Of a stretch of DNA of 64,000 nucleotides, positions 17,575-25,680 are shown piece by piece. The notes under the pieces are model-generated. The model ran no database searches, was not told the origin of the DNA, and was given only the letters and a program-made list of their open reading frames with translations. Position numbers and translations under genes: made by a program. The stretch's first letter is position 1; the number at the start of each line of letters is the position of its first letter. Where the stretch lies: positions 558,001-622,000 of the forward strand of contig CAVOKO010000009.1 of NCBI GenBank assembly GCA_963696525.1, read 5' to 3'. The stretch is from CAWBRT01 sp963696525 (lineage in GTDB: Bacteria > Acidobacteriota > Terriglobia > Terriglobales > Acidobacteriaceae).

Positions 17575-18477
17575 ATGAAACGTATTTCGATTCTATTGTT
17601 CCTGGGTCTGTTGACATTGGGCGTGGTGAGCCTGACGGCCGCTCCGCCCGTTTTGAATGTCGGCGACGCACATGAGCTTGACACTGAATATCCAAGCCCC
17701 TTCAACGTGAATTTTGGAGAGTGGTTTGCCGCGCATCCTCTGCCCGCGGGCGAAAAGGGGCCGCGGATGGACTTAGTCTTTAAGACACCGCGGGTTCAGG
17801 TGCTGGCGATGACCATTAGGGGAAATTTCCCTCTGCACTATCACACCCGTTCCGACGAGATTCTGGTTCCGATCAAGGGCCATTGCAAAGAGTACGTCAA
17901 CGGTAAGTGGGCAATGGTCGGACCGGGAGATATTCATTACAATCCGCGCGGGGCCGTCCACGGCCTGCAGTGCGAGCCCGGCATGGAGTTTCAGTCGTTC
18001 GACATCTTTACTCCAGCTCTGCCCCCGGGAGGCGACAGAATATTTATTGACGCCAAGGAAAGCAAAGCCAAACCCGGGGACGTGGTTGCAGATTGGGCTT
18101 TGATCGATTCCCAGTTCAAATCGGGCGCCAACATCAACGTGGATGAATGGTATGCCAGCCACACCATACCGGCGGGCCAGACCATGCGGTTGGATCTGCC
18201 GATGGGAACGCCTCGTAACCAAATGGTCCTAGCGCAAAAGCCAACGCTGAAAGCCCATTACCATGGCTCATCGGACGAAATCATCTATGTCTACAAAGGC
18301 GTGGGCGAAGAATTAATTAAGGGAGAATGGGTAAGACTGAAGGCAGGCGAGATCCATTTCTGCCCCCGAGGTTTCGTCCATGCCATCCGTCCGGTAAGTG
18401 ACGATTTTAAGATCTTTGCCTTTTTCACTCCGCCTCAGGCTAACGGCAGCGACCGGATTTTCGTGGAGGAAATGTCG
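17575..18477 (+). CDS. Secreted bicupin protein
   Basis: About 303 aa including the last codons to 18486. ATG 17575 (MKRISILLFLGL) is chosen because AGGAGGAG lies about ten bases upstream and a signal peptide begins here, cleaved probably after SLTAA. Two tandem cupin domains follow. Cupin 1 has HYHTRSDEILVPIKG and GDIHYNPRGAVHGL; cupin 2 has HYHGSSDEIIYVYKG and GEIHFCPRGFVHAI. Both keep the His/Glu/His ligands of a metal-dependent cupin, so it is probably a periplasmic metal-binding dioxygenase, isomerase or binding protein. It stands alone, with a hairpin terminator downstream. The specific reaction is unknown. Confidence 0.8.
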
Positions 18478-18531
18478 GCGAAATAGTAGTACGATTGAGC
18501 TTAGCCTAAGAAAAGCAACGCTTTACAGATT

Positions 18532-18559
18532 GAAAGGCCGGGCACCATCTCGGCCTTTC
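18532..18559 (+). terminator. Hairpin terminator after the bicupin gene
   Basis: GAAAGGCCG at 18532-18540 pairs perfectly with CGGCCTTTC at 18551-18559; the loop is GGCACCATCT. It is followed by GCCTCTTCC, only weakly T-rich. Confidence 0.6.
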
Positions 18560-18659
18560 GCCTCTTCCATCTAAGTTGGACTCCTGACAAATGTAAGTCT
18601 TCGTCTGCCAAGACACTCAGGCGGACACTCGACTGCAACCGTAATCATTCGGTATTAAG

Positions 18660-18692
18660 GTCTCCTTGGGAGCTGCTAAAACCCAAGGAGAT
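18660..18692 (+). promoter_or_regulatory. Inverted repeat that buries the Shine-Dalgarno of the downstream lipoprotein gene
   Basis: TCTCCTTGGG at 18661-18670 pairs perfectly with CCCAAGGAGA at 18682-18691, extendable by a G-U pair. The right arm contains the ribosome-binding site AAGGAGA, five bases before the ATG at 18696. In RNA the site would be sequestered, so translation could be gated. Confidence 0.6.
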
Positions 18693-18695
18693 CTG

Positions 18696-19838
18696 ATGTC
18701 TAGAATTTCTTTGTTCGTTGCTATTCTGTTGCTGGTAAGCGCCTTCGGCTGCGGCGCAAAAGCGTCGCCTTCCTCGACCTCGGCAACCCAAGCGAGCACA
18801 CCAACCGGTCAAGCGCCGGCCTCAGCCGGTTCGACATCGAGCAGTGGCTCAGACACCTCAGGTTCAAGTTCATCAGGCAGCGGCTCAGGCTCGTCAAGCA
18901 GTGGCTCAGGCTCGTCGGGCAGTGGCTCGTCAGGCAGTGGCTCAGGCTCCTCGGGCACGACTCCGGGATACACCGTTTGGTATGCTCCCACCAGCTTCTG
19001 GAACACGCCGATTGCGGCCAATGCGGCCATTGATCCCAACTCCGCGGGCATGATTTCCTACGCCATCGCTTCCTACGCGAACGGCGCCAACCTGGCCAAC
19101 ACCAGCGGGTGGGGCATGAGCTACGTCTACACCACCGCTACCGGTTCCAAGACCTACAACGTGGCTTGCACGGAGTATTGCACCAGCAGTTCGATCAGTT
19201 TCCCGATCCCGGCTGGAACCCTGGCGAATACCGGTTCCGACCACCATCTGGCGGTCATCGACACCACCACCAACACGGAGTTGGATATGTGGGAGGCCTC
19301 CTATAACAGCAGTAACGATAGCTGGTCGGCAGCATCCATCGTCACTACCTCCATCACTGGCTGGGGAGCCGTGTGCGCCCTCGGACAACTCTGCAACGGT
19401 GAAGTTGCCGCCGGTTTTGCCATGCTCGGCGGCTCGGTTCGTCCTGAGGAAATCGCGGCGGGAGTGATTCCACACGCCCTCTCGATCATGACTCCAGCCA
19501 CCAAATCCGGCTATATCGCCTGCCCGGCTACCCATACGGACGGCCAGAGCAGCAACGCTAACGCTATCCCGGAAGGTGCTCGAATTCAGCTCAACCCCTC
19601 CTTCAACGTCGCCGCGCAGAACTGGACAGCCTGGCAGAAAACCATTGCCGTGGCGCTTCAGACCTACGGGGCTTACATATCCGATACCGGCGGTTCCCTG
19701 GCGATCTACGCGGTCAACGATATGAACTCCGGAAACACAACCTGGGCTTCGGTCGGCATGACTAACGCCGGGGAAAGTCTATCTTTCCTGCCGTGGAGTG
19801 AATTTCAGGTGATTCAGCTGACGCAATGCGGTGACTAA
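18696..19838 (+). CDS. Secreted lipoprotein of the SFWNTPI family (copy A)
   Basis: 380 aa. ATG 18696 gives a lipoprotein signal (MSRISLFVAILLLVSAFGCG; lipobox SAFGC), then a Ser/Gly linker (about residues 30-88), then a domain of about 290 aa beginning YTVWYAPTSFWNTPIAANAA. Conserved points: SDHHLAVIDTTTN, ELDMWEASY, GFAMLGGSVRPEEI, HALSIMTPATKSGYI, CPATHTDG and NAIPEGARI. I know this domain only as a family of unknown function in actinobacteria and acidobacteria. It would be surface- or periplasm-facing. The domain-coding DNA is nearly identical to that of the gene at 20149, and a third, divergent member closes the EPS operon nearby. Confidence 0.8.
   Translation: MSRISLFVAILLLVSAFGCGAKASPSSTSATQASTPTGQAPASAGSTSSSGSDTSGSSSSGSGSGSSSSGSGSSGSGSSGSGSGSSGTTPGYTVWYAPTSFWNTPIAANAAIDPNSAGMISYAIASYANGANLANTSGWGMSYVYTTATGSKTYNVACTEYCTSSSISFPIPAGTLANTGSDHHLAVIDTTTNTELDMWEASYNSSNDSWSAASIVTTSITGWGAVCALGQLCNGEVAAGFAMLGGSVRPEEIAAGVIPHALSIMTPATKSGYIACPATHTDGQSSNANAIPEGARIQLNPSFNVAAQNWTAWQKTIAVALQTYGAYISDTGGSLAIYAVNDMNSGNTTWASVGMTNAGESLSFLPWSEFQVIQLTQCGD
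18837..18958 (+). repeat. Coding minisatellite (Ser/Gly linker)
   Basis: Imperfect tandem units built on GGCTCAGGCTCGTCAGGCAG encode SSGSGSGSS-type repeats inside the lipoprotein gene. Such arrays change length by slippage, so linker length may vary between strains. Confidence 0.7.
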
Positions 19839-19868
19839 ACTTCCCCGCTAAGCGCCAAATAAAAAGGG
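18955..19868 (+). repeat. 914-bp direct duplication, copy 1
   Basis: Matches 21077-21990 with an offset of 2122 bp. By eye only about six base differences are seen, one of them changing an amino acid (NWTAWQ to NWTSWQ). The copy starts at the domain boundary and runs 30 bp past the stop codon. Confidence 0.9.
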
Positions 19869-19893
19869 CCGGTTTCCCGGCCCTCTCTTTTTT
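19865..19893 (+). terminator. Rho-independent terminator of SFWNTPI copy A
   Basis: AGGGCCGG at 19865-19872 pairs with CCGGCCCT at 19877-19884, loop TTTC, then CTCTTTTTT. It lies where the 914-bp duplication ends. Confidence 0.8.
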
Positions 19894-19933
19894 CTGTCAA
19901 CCATTCCTACAACTGAACGTAACCGATCCAACA

Positions 19934-19964
19934 GAAAAGGGCACGGCATGCCGCGCCCCTTTTC
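19934..19964. terminator. Second hairpin in the intergenic region (bidirectional)
   Basis: GAAAAGGGCACGGC ... GCCGCGCCCCTTTTC, a strong inverted repeat with A- and T-rich flanks. A near copy follows the second duplicate at 21983-22024. The rest of 19894-20148 shows no gene. Confidence 0.6.
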
Positions 19965-20148
19965 TCATTGCACTGGATCGTTGCGCCGACTAGAAAGCTG
20001 CTGGCGCGACTGTTACTTTCGGTCTATACCCCATCGATTCGACTGCTACAGATCTTTGCACGTGGCACTCAGGCCTTTCTTCTATCCGTCCAGCTTCGCT
20101 GCCCCGGTACCTTGACTTCTGAAAGCTAATCCATTGTCGAGGTAATCT

Positions 20149-21960
20149 GTGCCATTCCTAATTTTGCGTTGCAAACCGTGGTTTGCGGTGGCTGTGCTCG
20201 CGGTAATAGTTCTTCTTTGCGGGTTACATGCCTCGGCAGCGACCACTCAGGTTACGAGCATCTCTCCCGCATCCGTGAAGTCAGGATCGAGCGCCTTCAC
20301 CTTATCAGTGCAAGGAGAGAACTTTACACAACACAGCGTCGTCCTCTGGAACGGCGCCAGCCTGACAACCACCTGCGTAAGCGCGACGATGCTCCACGCA
20401 TCCATTTCCGCCGCCGATGTTAGTCAAGCCGGACAGGTGGAAGTTTCAGTCCGCAGTACCAATGGTTGGAGCGGCCGCAACTCGAGCACCTCGAATAGTG
20501 TGCCCTTCGTCATCACGAGCGCTACGACTCCGGTAGTGCCTTTGCAGGTCACGACCGCGAGCTTGCCGGGCGGCACCGTCGGCACTTCGTACTCGGCTGC
20601 TCTTAACGCGACGGGTGGGACCGCTCCTTACACGTGGAGCGTGGTTTCAGGTTCGCTGTCTGCCGGTCTGACATTGTCGACTGGCGGGAGCATCAGCGGC
20701 ACGCCCACGTCCGCCGGACAATCGACATTTACACTTCAGGCCAAGGATTCGGCGGCCTCGCCGCAGGCAGCCACCGTGTCGTTTACGATCACGGTCAGTG
20801 CGCCAGCGGCTGCTCACGTTGCGATCACATGCGCCAGTTTGCCGACGGCAACCGCGAGCACAGCTTTCAGCACGGCCTTGACCGCATCCGGCGGGACTCA
20901 GCCTTACATCTGGACACTGGCAAGCGGCCAACTGCCGAGCGGCATGAGCCTGTCCGCCGCAGGTGTCATTTCCGGTACCACCTCGGTCACCGGCACGTTC
21001 CCCTTCACCGCGGAAGTGACCGATGAAACCGGCATCTCGGCCACCGCCGGCCTCGACCTCATCGTCGCTGCTAAGAGCACGACTCCGGGATACACTGTTT
21101 GGTATGCTCCCACCAGCTTCTGGAACACGCCGATTGCGGCCAATGCGGCCATTGATCCCAACTCCGCGGGCATGATTTCCTACGCCATCGCTTCCTACGC
21201 GAACGGCGCCAACCTGGCCAACACCAGCGGGTGGGGCATGAGCTACGTCTACACCACCGCTACCGGTTCCAAGACCTACAACGTGGCTTGCACGGAGTAT
21301 TGCACCAGCAGTTCGATCAGTTTCCCGATCCCGGCTGGAACCCTGGCGAATACCGGTTCCGACCACCATCTGGCGGTCATCGACACCACCACCAACACGG
21401 AGTTGGATATGTGGGAGGCCTCCTATAACAGCAGTAACGATAGCTGGTCGGCAGCATCCATCGTCACTACCTCCATCACTGGCTGGGGAGCCGTGTGCGC
21501 CCTCGGACAACTCTGCAACGGTGAAGTTGCCGCCGGTTTTGCCATGCTCGGCGGCTCGGTTCGTCCTGAGGAAATCGCGGCGGGAGTGATCCCACACGCC
21601 CTCTCGATCATGACTCCAGCCACCAAATCCGGCTATATCGCCTGCCCGGCTACCCATACGGACGGCCAGAGCAGCAACGCCAACGCTATCCCGGAAGGTG
21701 CTCGAATTCAACTCAACCCCTCCTTCAACGTCGCCGCGCAGAACTGGACATCGTGGCAGAAAACCATTGCCGTGGCGCTTCAGACCTACGGGGCTTACAT
21801 ATCCGATACCGGCGGTTCCCTGGCGATCTACGCGGTCAACGATATGAACTCCGGAAACACAACCTGGGCTTCGGTCGGCATGACTAACGCCGGGGAAAGT
21901 CTATCTTTCCTGCCGTGGAGTGAATTTCAGGTGATTCAGCTGACGCAATGCGGTGACTAA
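20149..21960 (+). CDS. Secreted SFWNTPI-family protein with IPT/TIG and two putative-Ig domains (copy B)
   Basis: 603 aa from a GTG at 20149 with GAGGTAA upstream. A signal peptide (about residues 1-31, ending LHASAA) is followed by an IPT/TIG-like domain (about 32-125: VTSISPASVKSGSSAFTLSV), then two He_PIG putative-Ig repeats (about 128-220 and 222-308; GTAPYTWSVVSGSLSAGLTL and GTQPYIWTLASGQLPSGMSL). The same SFWNTPI domain as in copy A follows (from about 310). The Ig-like part suggests extracellular adhesion or carbohydrate binding. Copies A and B share the C-terminal domain DNA but have unrelated N-termini, so a domain-level duplication or gene conversion has occurred. Confidence 0.82.
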   Translation: MPFLILRCKPWFAVAVLAVIVLLCGLHASAATTQVTSISPASVKSGSSAFTLSVQGENFTQHSVVLWNGASLTTTCVSATMLHASISAADVSQAGQVEVSVRSTNGWSGRNSSTSNSVPFVITSATTPVVPLQVTTASLPGGTVGTSYSAALNATGGTAPYTWSVVSGSLSAGLTLSTGGSISGTPTSAGQSTFTLQAKDSAASPQAATVSFTITVSAPAAAHVAITCASLPTATASTAFSTALTASGGTQPYIWTLASGQLPSGMSLSAAGVISGTTSVTGTFPFTAEVTDETGISATAGLDLIVAAKSTTPGYTVWYAPTSFWNTPIAANAAIDPNSAGMISYAIASYANGANLANTSGWGMSYVYTTATGSKTYNVACTEYCTSSSISFPIPAGTLANTGSDHHLAVIDTTTNTELDMWEASYNSSNDSWSAASIVTTSITGWGAVCALGQLCNGEVAAGFAMLGGSVRPEEIAAGVIPHALSIMTPATKSGYIACPATHTDGQSSNANAIPEGARIQLNPSFNVAAQNWTSWQKTIAVALQTYGAYISDTGGSLAIYAVNDMNSGNTTWASVGMTNAGESLSFLPWSEFQVIQLTQCGD

Positions 21961-21990
21961 ACTTCCCCGCTAAGCGCCAAATAAAAAGGG
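21077..21990 (+). repeat. 914-bp direct duplication, copy 2
   Basis: Second copy of 18955-19868, including the stop codon and the first 30 downstream bases. After it the sequences diverge into different terminators. Confidence 0.9.
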
Positions 21991-22024
21991 GCACGGCATT
22001 GCTGCCGCGCCCCTTTTGCTTTTA
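21983..22024. terminator. Bidirectional terminator between convergent genes
   Basis: AAAAGGGGCACGGC ... GCCGCGCCCCTTTT with a T-rich right flank and an A-rich left flank. It serves plus-strand copy B and the minus-strand EPS operon, whose last gene stops at 22035. Confidence 0.8.
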
Positions 22025-22034
22025 CAGGTCGCGT

Positions 22035-23087
22035 TTAATTGCAGGAGTGGATCTGCAGCACGCGGAAGCTGCTCCAGGGCAGGTTGGACAAGCTGGGAGC
22101 CTTCGTCATGCCAACCGAAGACCAGGTGACGTTACCCTGGTTCATGTCGGTTACTCCGTACAGAGACATCGCGCCGCCGGTGTCCACCACATACGCCCCA
22201 TAGGTCTGCAAGGCGTGGGCTATAGTCTTCTCCCACGCCGGCCAGGGTTGGCCGTCGACGTTGAAGGAGGGATCCAACTGGATCAGCGCGCCTTCTGGGA
22301 TGGCATTGGCATTGCTGCTGACACCGTCAGTGTTGGTGGCCGGACAGGCGATATAGCCGGATTTAGTCGCCGGGGTCATCAGCGCCAAAGCATGATCGAT
22401 GTGTCCCTGGGCGATCTCTTCGGGACGAACCGACCCGCCGAGCATGGCAAAACCGGCGGCCACAGCGCCGACGCAGTGCTGGCCTGGCGCACAGTTGGCC
22501 CCCCAACCATTGATGCTCGTGGTCGTAATCGTGCTGGCCTTCCAGCTATCGTTGCTAGCGTCGTAGGAAGCCTCCCACATATCCATTTCCTGGTTGCCGT
22601 TGATAACGGCGAGATGGTGATCGGAACCAGTGCTGGCGAGAGTTCCGGCGGGAATGGGGAAGACCACGGTTGCACTACCGCAGTACGTGGTACAGACGAC
22701 GGTGTAGGTTTTGCTACTGGCGTTGGCGTAGGTGTATCCCATGCCCCAGGCATTATCATTGCTCAGCACGGCGCTGGAGGAATAGGTGGCAATGGCGTAG
22801 GAAATCATGCCCGCGGAGTCGGGATCAATGGCCGCATTGGCCGCAATCGGCGTGTTCCAGAAACTGGCGGCAGAGTAGAGCGCCGGGACGGAAGATGCTG
22901 CTTGCGCCGGTGCCATTTGCGCGTTAGCGGGATTTACCGGTTCCATGAGCCACCGAATCAGGAACAAAACAAGGACCAGACATAGCCCACTCAGAGCCAC
23001 CCAGAGGCTGAGATTCCTTGGACTCAATCGCCTCCCTGGCATCGTTCCAGCCACCAGCGTGATGAGTGTTCTTGCGCTATGCGGCAC
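22035..23087 (-). CDS. Membrane-anchored SFWNTPI-family protein, last gene of the EPS operon
   Basis: 350 aa from 23087, or 335 aa from the ATG at 23042 (MPGRRLSPRN). One N-terminal transmembrane anchor (VALSGLCLVLVLFLIRWL) is followed by a short Ala/Pro linker and the family domain (ALYSAASFWNTPIAANAAID, SDHHLAVINGNQEMDMWEASY, GFAMLGGSVRPEEI, CPATNTDG). It is clearly divergent from the two plus-strand copies. The upstream start would overlap the end of the glycosyltransferase gene by 11 bp, indicating co-transcription. The position suggests the family acts on, or is displayed with, the exopolysaccharide; this is inference. Confidence 0.78.
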   Translation of the reverse strand: MPHSARTLITLVAGTMPGRRLSPRNLSLWVALSGLCLVLVLFLIRWLMEPVNPANAQMAPAQAASSVPALYSAASFWNTPIAANAAIDPDSAGMISYAIATYSSSAVLSNDNAWGMGYTYANASSKTYTVVCTTYCGSATVVFPIPAGTLASTGSDHHLAVINGNQEMDMWEASYDASNDSWKASTITTTSINGWGANCAPGQHCVGAVAAGFAMLGGSVRPEEIAQGHIDHALALMTPATKSGYIACPATNTDGVSSNANAIPEGALIQLDPSFNVDGQPWPAWEKTIAHALQTYGAYVVDTGGAMSLYGVTDMNQGNVTWSSVGMTKAPSLSNLPWSSFRVLQIHSCN

Positions 23088-24318
23088 GAGTGATACCTGC
23101 GGACGTCGGAGTCATCTCCGGCCTTTCAACCTCGGGTGCGAAACCTTGACGCGGAGTAACCTTCCAGGTGTGCGCCTGCCGCCCCGTCAAATAGCGCGAG
23201 AGGCCAAAGATATAGGCGACATTCATCAGGCAAAATTGCAGGGGCATGGCAAACCAACGAATCGTTTTGCCAGCCAGCCGCAGCCGATAGCCGAGGGCTG
23301 CCATCGAGTAGAAAAGGAGCTGGCACGCCAGGATGGCGGCATAGAACGGCCGCCATGCCAGCATGAAATTCGCGGCTAAAGCCACCACCAGCAAGAACGG
23401 CGTCAGCATACGCAGCACGCGATGAGAGAAGAAGGCAAATGCCGGCGCGCCATGGAGCGGATTCAGGTATCCGGGATTTTGGAACCACGCTTGATAAACT
23501 CCGGCGGCGATGCGAATTCTGCGCTCGAACTGCCCTTTTACGCTGGCAACGGTGTCCTCCATTGCGATGGCCTCGGGGTCATAGACCACGCGGTGTCCGC
23601 TGAACCGGATGGCCAGCGAAATCTGCAGGTCTTCCATGAGGTAAGCCGCTTTCGGCTTGAAGAGTTTTCGGCGAACTGCGTTCACCGACCCGTTTGCCCC
23701 TAAGAGACAGTTGAGGCGGCTTTCCAGTACTTTGATTGCCGATTCGTAACGCCAGTACAGCAACTCGCCGGAGCAGCCCTCGGCTCCGTAGCGGACTTCC
23801 TCGCCGCTGACCGCGCCGACACGCGGGTCGGAAAAGTGCCGCACTAAACTAGTTAGGCACTCGGGATCGAGAACCGTATTGGCGTCGGTGAAAACCAGAA
23901 CGTCCGCCGTCGTTTGCTCGACGAGATCGCAGAGCACCTCGAACTTCCCGCGCCGCACCGGAAATTCAAAAATGCGCAAGCCGGACATGGCGGCACTGCG
24001 CGCCCGCTCCGCGCTGGCATCGGTCGGAGCATCGAGGCCAAGCAGCACTTCGAGTTTGTCGGGCGGGTAACGCAGCGAAGCGGTATTGCGCAGCTTGTCC
24101 GCGATGACCTCCTGCTCGTTAAACGCCGCAAAGATAATGGCAACACTCGGCAAATCGGCTGCGGCGCGGCTGCGGCGACTGCGCCGTGAGAGCAAGAAGC
24201 GGAGATCACGCCCCGCCTGGGCAATCATTGCACTGATAAACAGCAGCACAGGATAGCCGGCGTAGTGGTACAGCACGGCGGCCATGCACGACCAGAAAAT
24301 CCATTCAGCGCCTGACAT
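23077..24318 (-). CDS. Family 2 glycosyltransferase, membrane-bound
   Basis: 413 aa from ATG 24318 (GGGAGGG upstream). One N-terminal membrane helix, then a GT-A domain with VAIIFAAFNEQEVIADKL, the metal site VFTDANTVLDPE, the acceptor-side MEDLQISLAI and a QFERRIRIAAG segment, then about three C-terminal helices. This is the layout of processive-type or EpsG/IcaA-like GT2 enzymes that add sugars at the cytoplasmic face of the inner membrane. It follows the GT4 gene by about 90 bp in the EPS operon. Confidence 0.87.
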   Translation of the reverse strand: MSGAEWIFWSCMAAVLYHYAGYPVLLFISAMIAQAGRDLRFLLSRRSRRSRAAADLPSVAIIFAAFNEQEVIADKLRNTASLRYPPDKLEVLLGLDAPTDASAERARSAAMSGLRIFEFPVRRGKFEVLCDLVEQTTADVLVFTDANTVLDPECLTSLVRHFSDPRVGAVSGEEVRYGAEGCSGELLYWRYESAIKVLESRLNCLLGANGSVNAVRRKLFKPKAAYLMEDLQISLAIRFSGHRVVYDPEAIAMEDTVASVKGQFERRIRIAAGVYQAWFQNPGYLNPLHGAPAFAFFSHRVLRMLTPFLLVVALAANFMLAWRPFYAAILACQLLFYSMAALGYRLRLAGKTIRWFAMPLQFCLMNVAYIFGLSRYLTGRQAHTWKVTPRQGFAPEVERPEMTPTSAGITRAA

Positions 24319-24408
24319 TTTGACGCCCTCCCAGTGGTTTGCCCCGCGCGGCTCGAGCACCAGCTGTCTTGTGGCTTGCACCGCCGCGGAGCGTGAATCA
24401 AGGTGAAC

Positions 24409-25680
24409 TCAGGATGCGCTTTGCAACATTTCGACAAGCTGATCATCGGCGGTTACGCCTTCGAACAGCTTTTGCTTGGCGCGAGTGCTCGCCGTGAGAT
24501 CGAATTCCCGGATGACTTTTTCCCTGCCTCGGATCGCAAGTTCCTGGGCGAGGTCGGGTGATGTATAGATTGTCATCAGCGCCTCGCCGAGCGCACGGGC
24601 GTCACTATGCGGCACCAGCAAACCCGTGCGGCGATGCTCGACCAGCTCAGGGATGCCGCGGATTGAGCTGGCAATGACCGGCACGCCCGACGCCATGGCC
24701 TCCATGAGACACACGGGGATCCCTTCGCTCATGCCGCTTGGCGTCATAATGCTTTGCAGCGTGAGGACATCGGCTTCGGCCATGAGTTCGAGAACTCGAT
24801 GGCGCGGCTGCCGGCCGAGAATTTGTACGTACTGGTCAACTCCAAGTTCACGCATCTGCCGTTCGAGCAAAGGACGGTCTTTGCCTTCGCCGACCAGCAG
24901 ACAACGAAAGTCCACACCGCGCCGGCGCAGTTCCGCGCACGCCTCGATCAGGTATCGCTGGCCTTTATGTTTTTCCAGGCAGGCAACACAAAGAATTGTG
25001 AAGGGCTGATTTTCCCTGACCGTATTCCGGGGCTTGAAAAGCGAAGTATCCACGCCGCAATGGACCACATGCATCTTCGTGGCGCACTGCGGGCCATACA
25101 GTTCGGTCAGCAGGCGACGGTTATATTCGGAAATGGTGATGAAGAACTCCGACTCGCGGATCTTCTCTCCGAGCATGGTGCGGTCGCAGTAGATTTCGTG
25201 CGCGTGCGCGGTAAAGCTGTAAGGTATTCCGGTAAGTATGCGGATCACGTAGGCCGCGAGCGCCGTATGCGTCGCCCAGCTGGCGTGCACATGCTCGATG
25301 CCCTCTTCCTGCATCTGCCGCGCGAAGTGAGCAGCTACGGGCACGATGGCGAGCGCCCTCAGAAAGAAGCTGGGCGAAGCAGCGTTCCCGCTTAGAGATC
25401 GCCACCAGGCACGCAGGTAACCGGCCGGAGAGCGCCACAGCCAGAAGAGCTGCGATCGCAGCACCGCCCAGGAGAACAGCTTGCCATAGTGGGCGCGTTC
25501 CACGATAGGAGCAGCCTCGGCGTGCATGATCCCTTCTTTTTCACGAAGGATGGAAAAGACCCCGACCTCGGTCCCCAGCCGCAACAGTTCGACGATTTCG
25601 AACAGAATAAAGGTTTCGGTGATCTTGGGAAATCGCGAGACGATGTACGCGATTCGCTTGCGTGGTTGCTTAAGCTTCAT
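24409..25680 (-). CDS. Family 4 glycosyltransferase
   Basis: 423 aa from ATG 25680, which overlaps the end of the ligase-like gene by 11 bp; the longer open frame is Arg-rich and not credible. GT-B fold: N-terminal AYIVSRFPKITETFILFEI (typical of colanic-acid-type GT4), HVHASWATHTALAAY, GVDTSLFKP, and the donor-binding segment PSGMSEGIPVCLMEAMASG followed by PVIASSIRGIPELV. It would transfer a sugar from a nucleotide donor to the lipid-linked repeat unit in the cytoplasm. Confidence 0.9.
   Translation of the reverse strand: MKLKQPRKRIAYIVSRFPKITETFILFEIVELLRLGTEVGVFSILREKEGIMHAEAAPIVERAHYGKLFSWAVLRSQLFWLWRSPAGYLRAWWRSLSGNAASPSFFLRALAIVPVAAHFARQMQEEGIEHVHASWATHTALAAYVIRILTGIPYSFTAHAHEIYCDRTMLGEKIRESEFFITISEYNRRLLTELYGPQCATKMHVVHCGVDTSLFKPRNTVRENQPFTILCVACLEKHKGQRYLIEACAELRRRGVDFRCLLVGEGKDRPLLERQMRELGVDQYVQILGRQPRHRVLELMAEADVLTLQSIMTPSGMSEGIPVCLMEAMASGVPVIASSIRGIPELVEHRRTGLLVPHSDARALGEALMTIYTSPDLAQELAIRGREKVIREFDLTASTRAKQKLFEGVTADDQLVEMLQSAS

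Noticed and set aside
18837..18958. Possible CRISPR-like or regulatory tandem array
   Set aside because: Units are short, contiguous and in frame; they encode a Ser/Gly linker.
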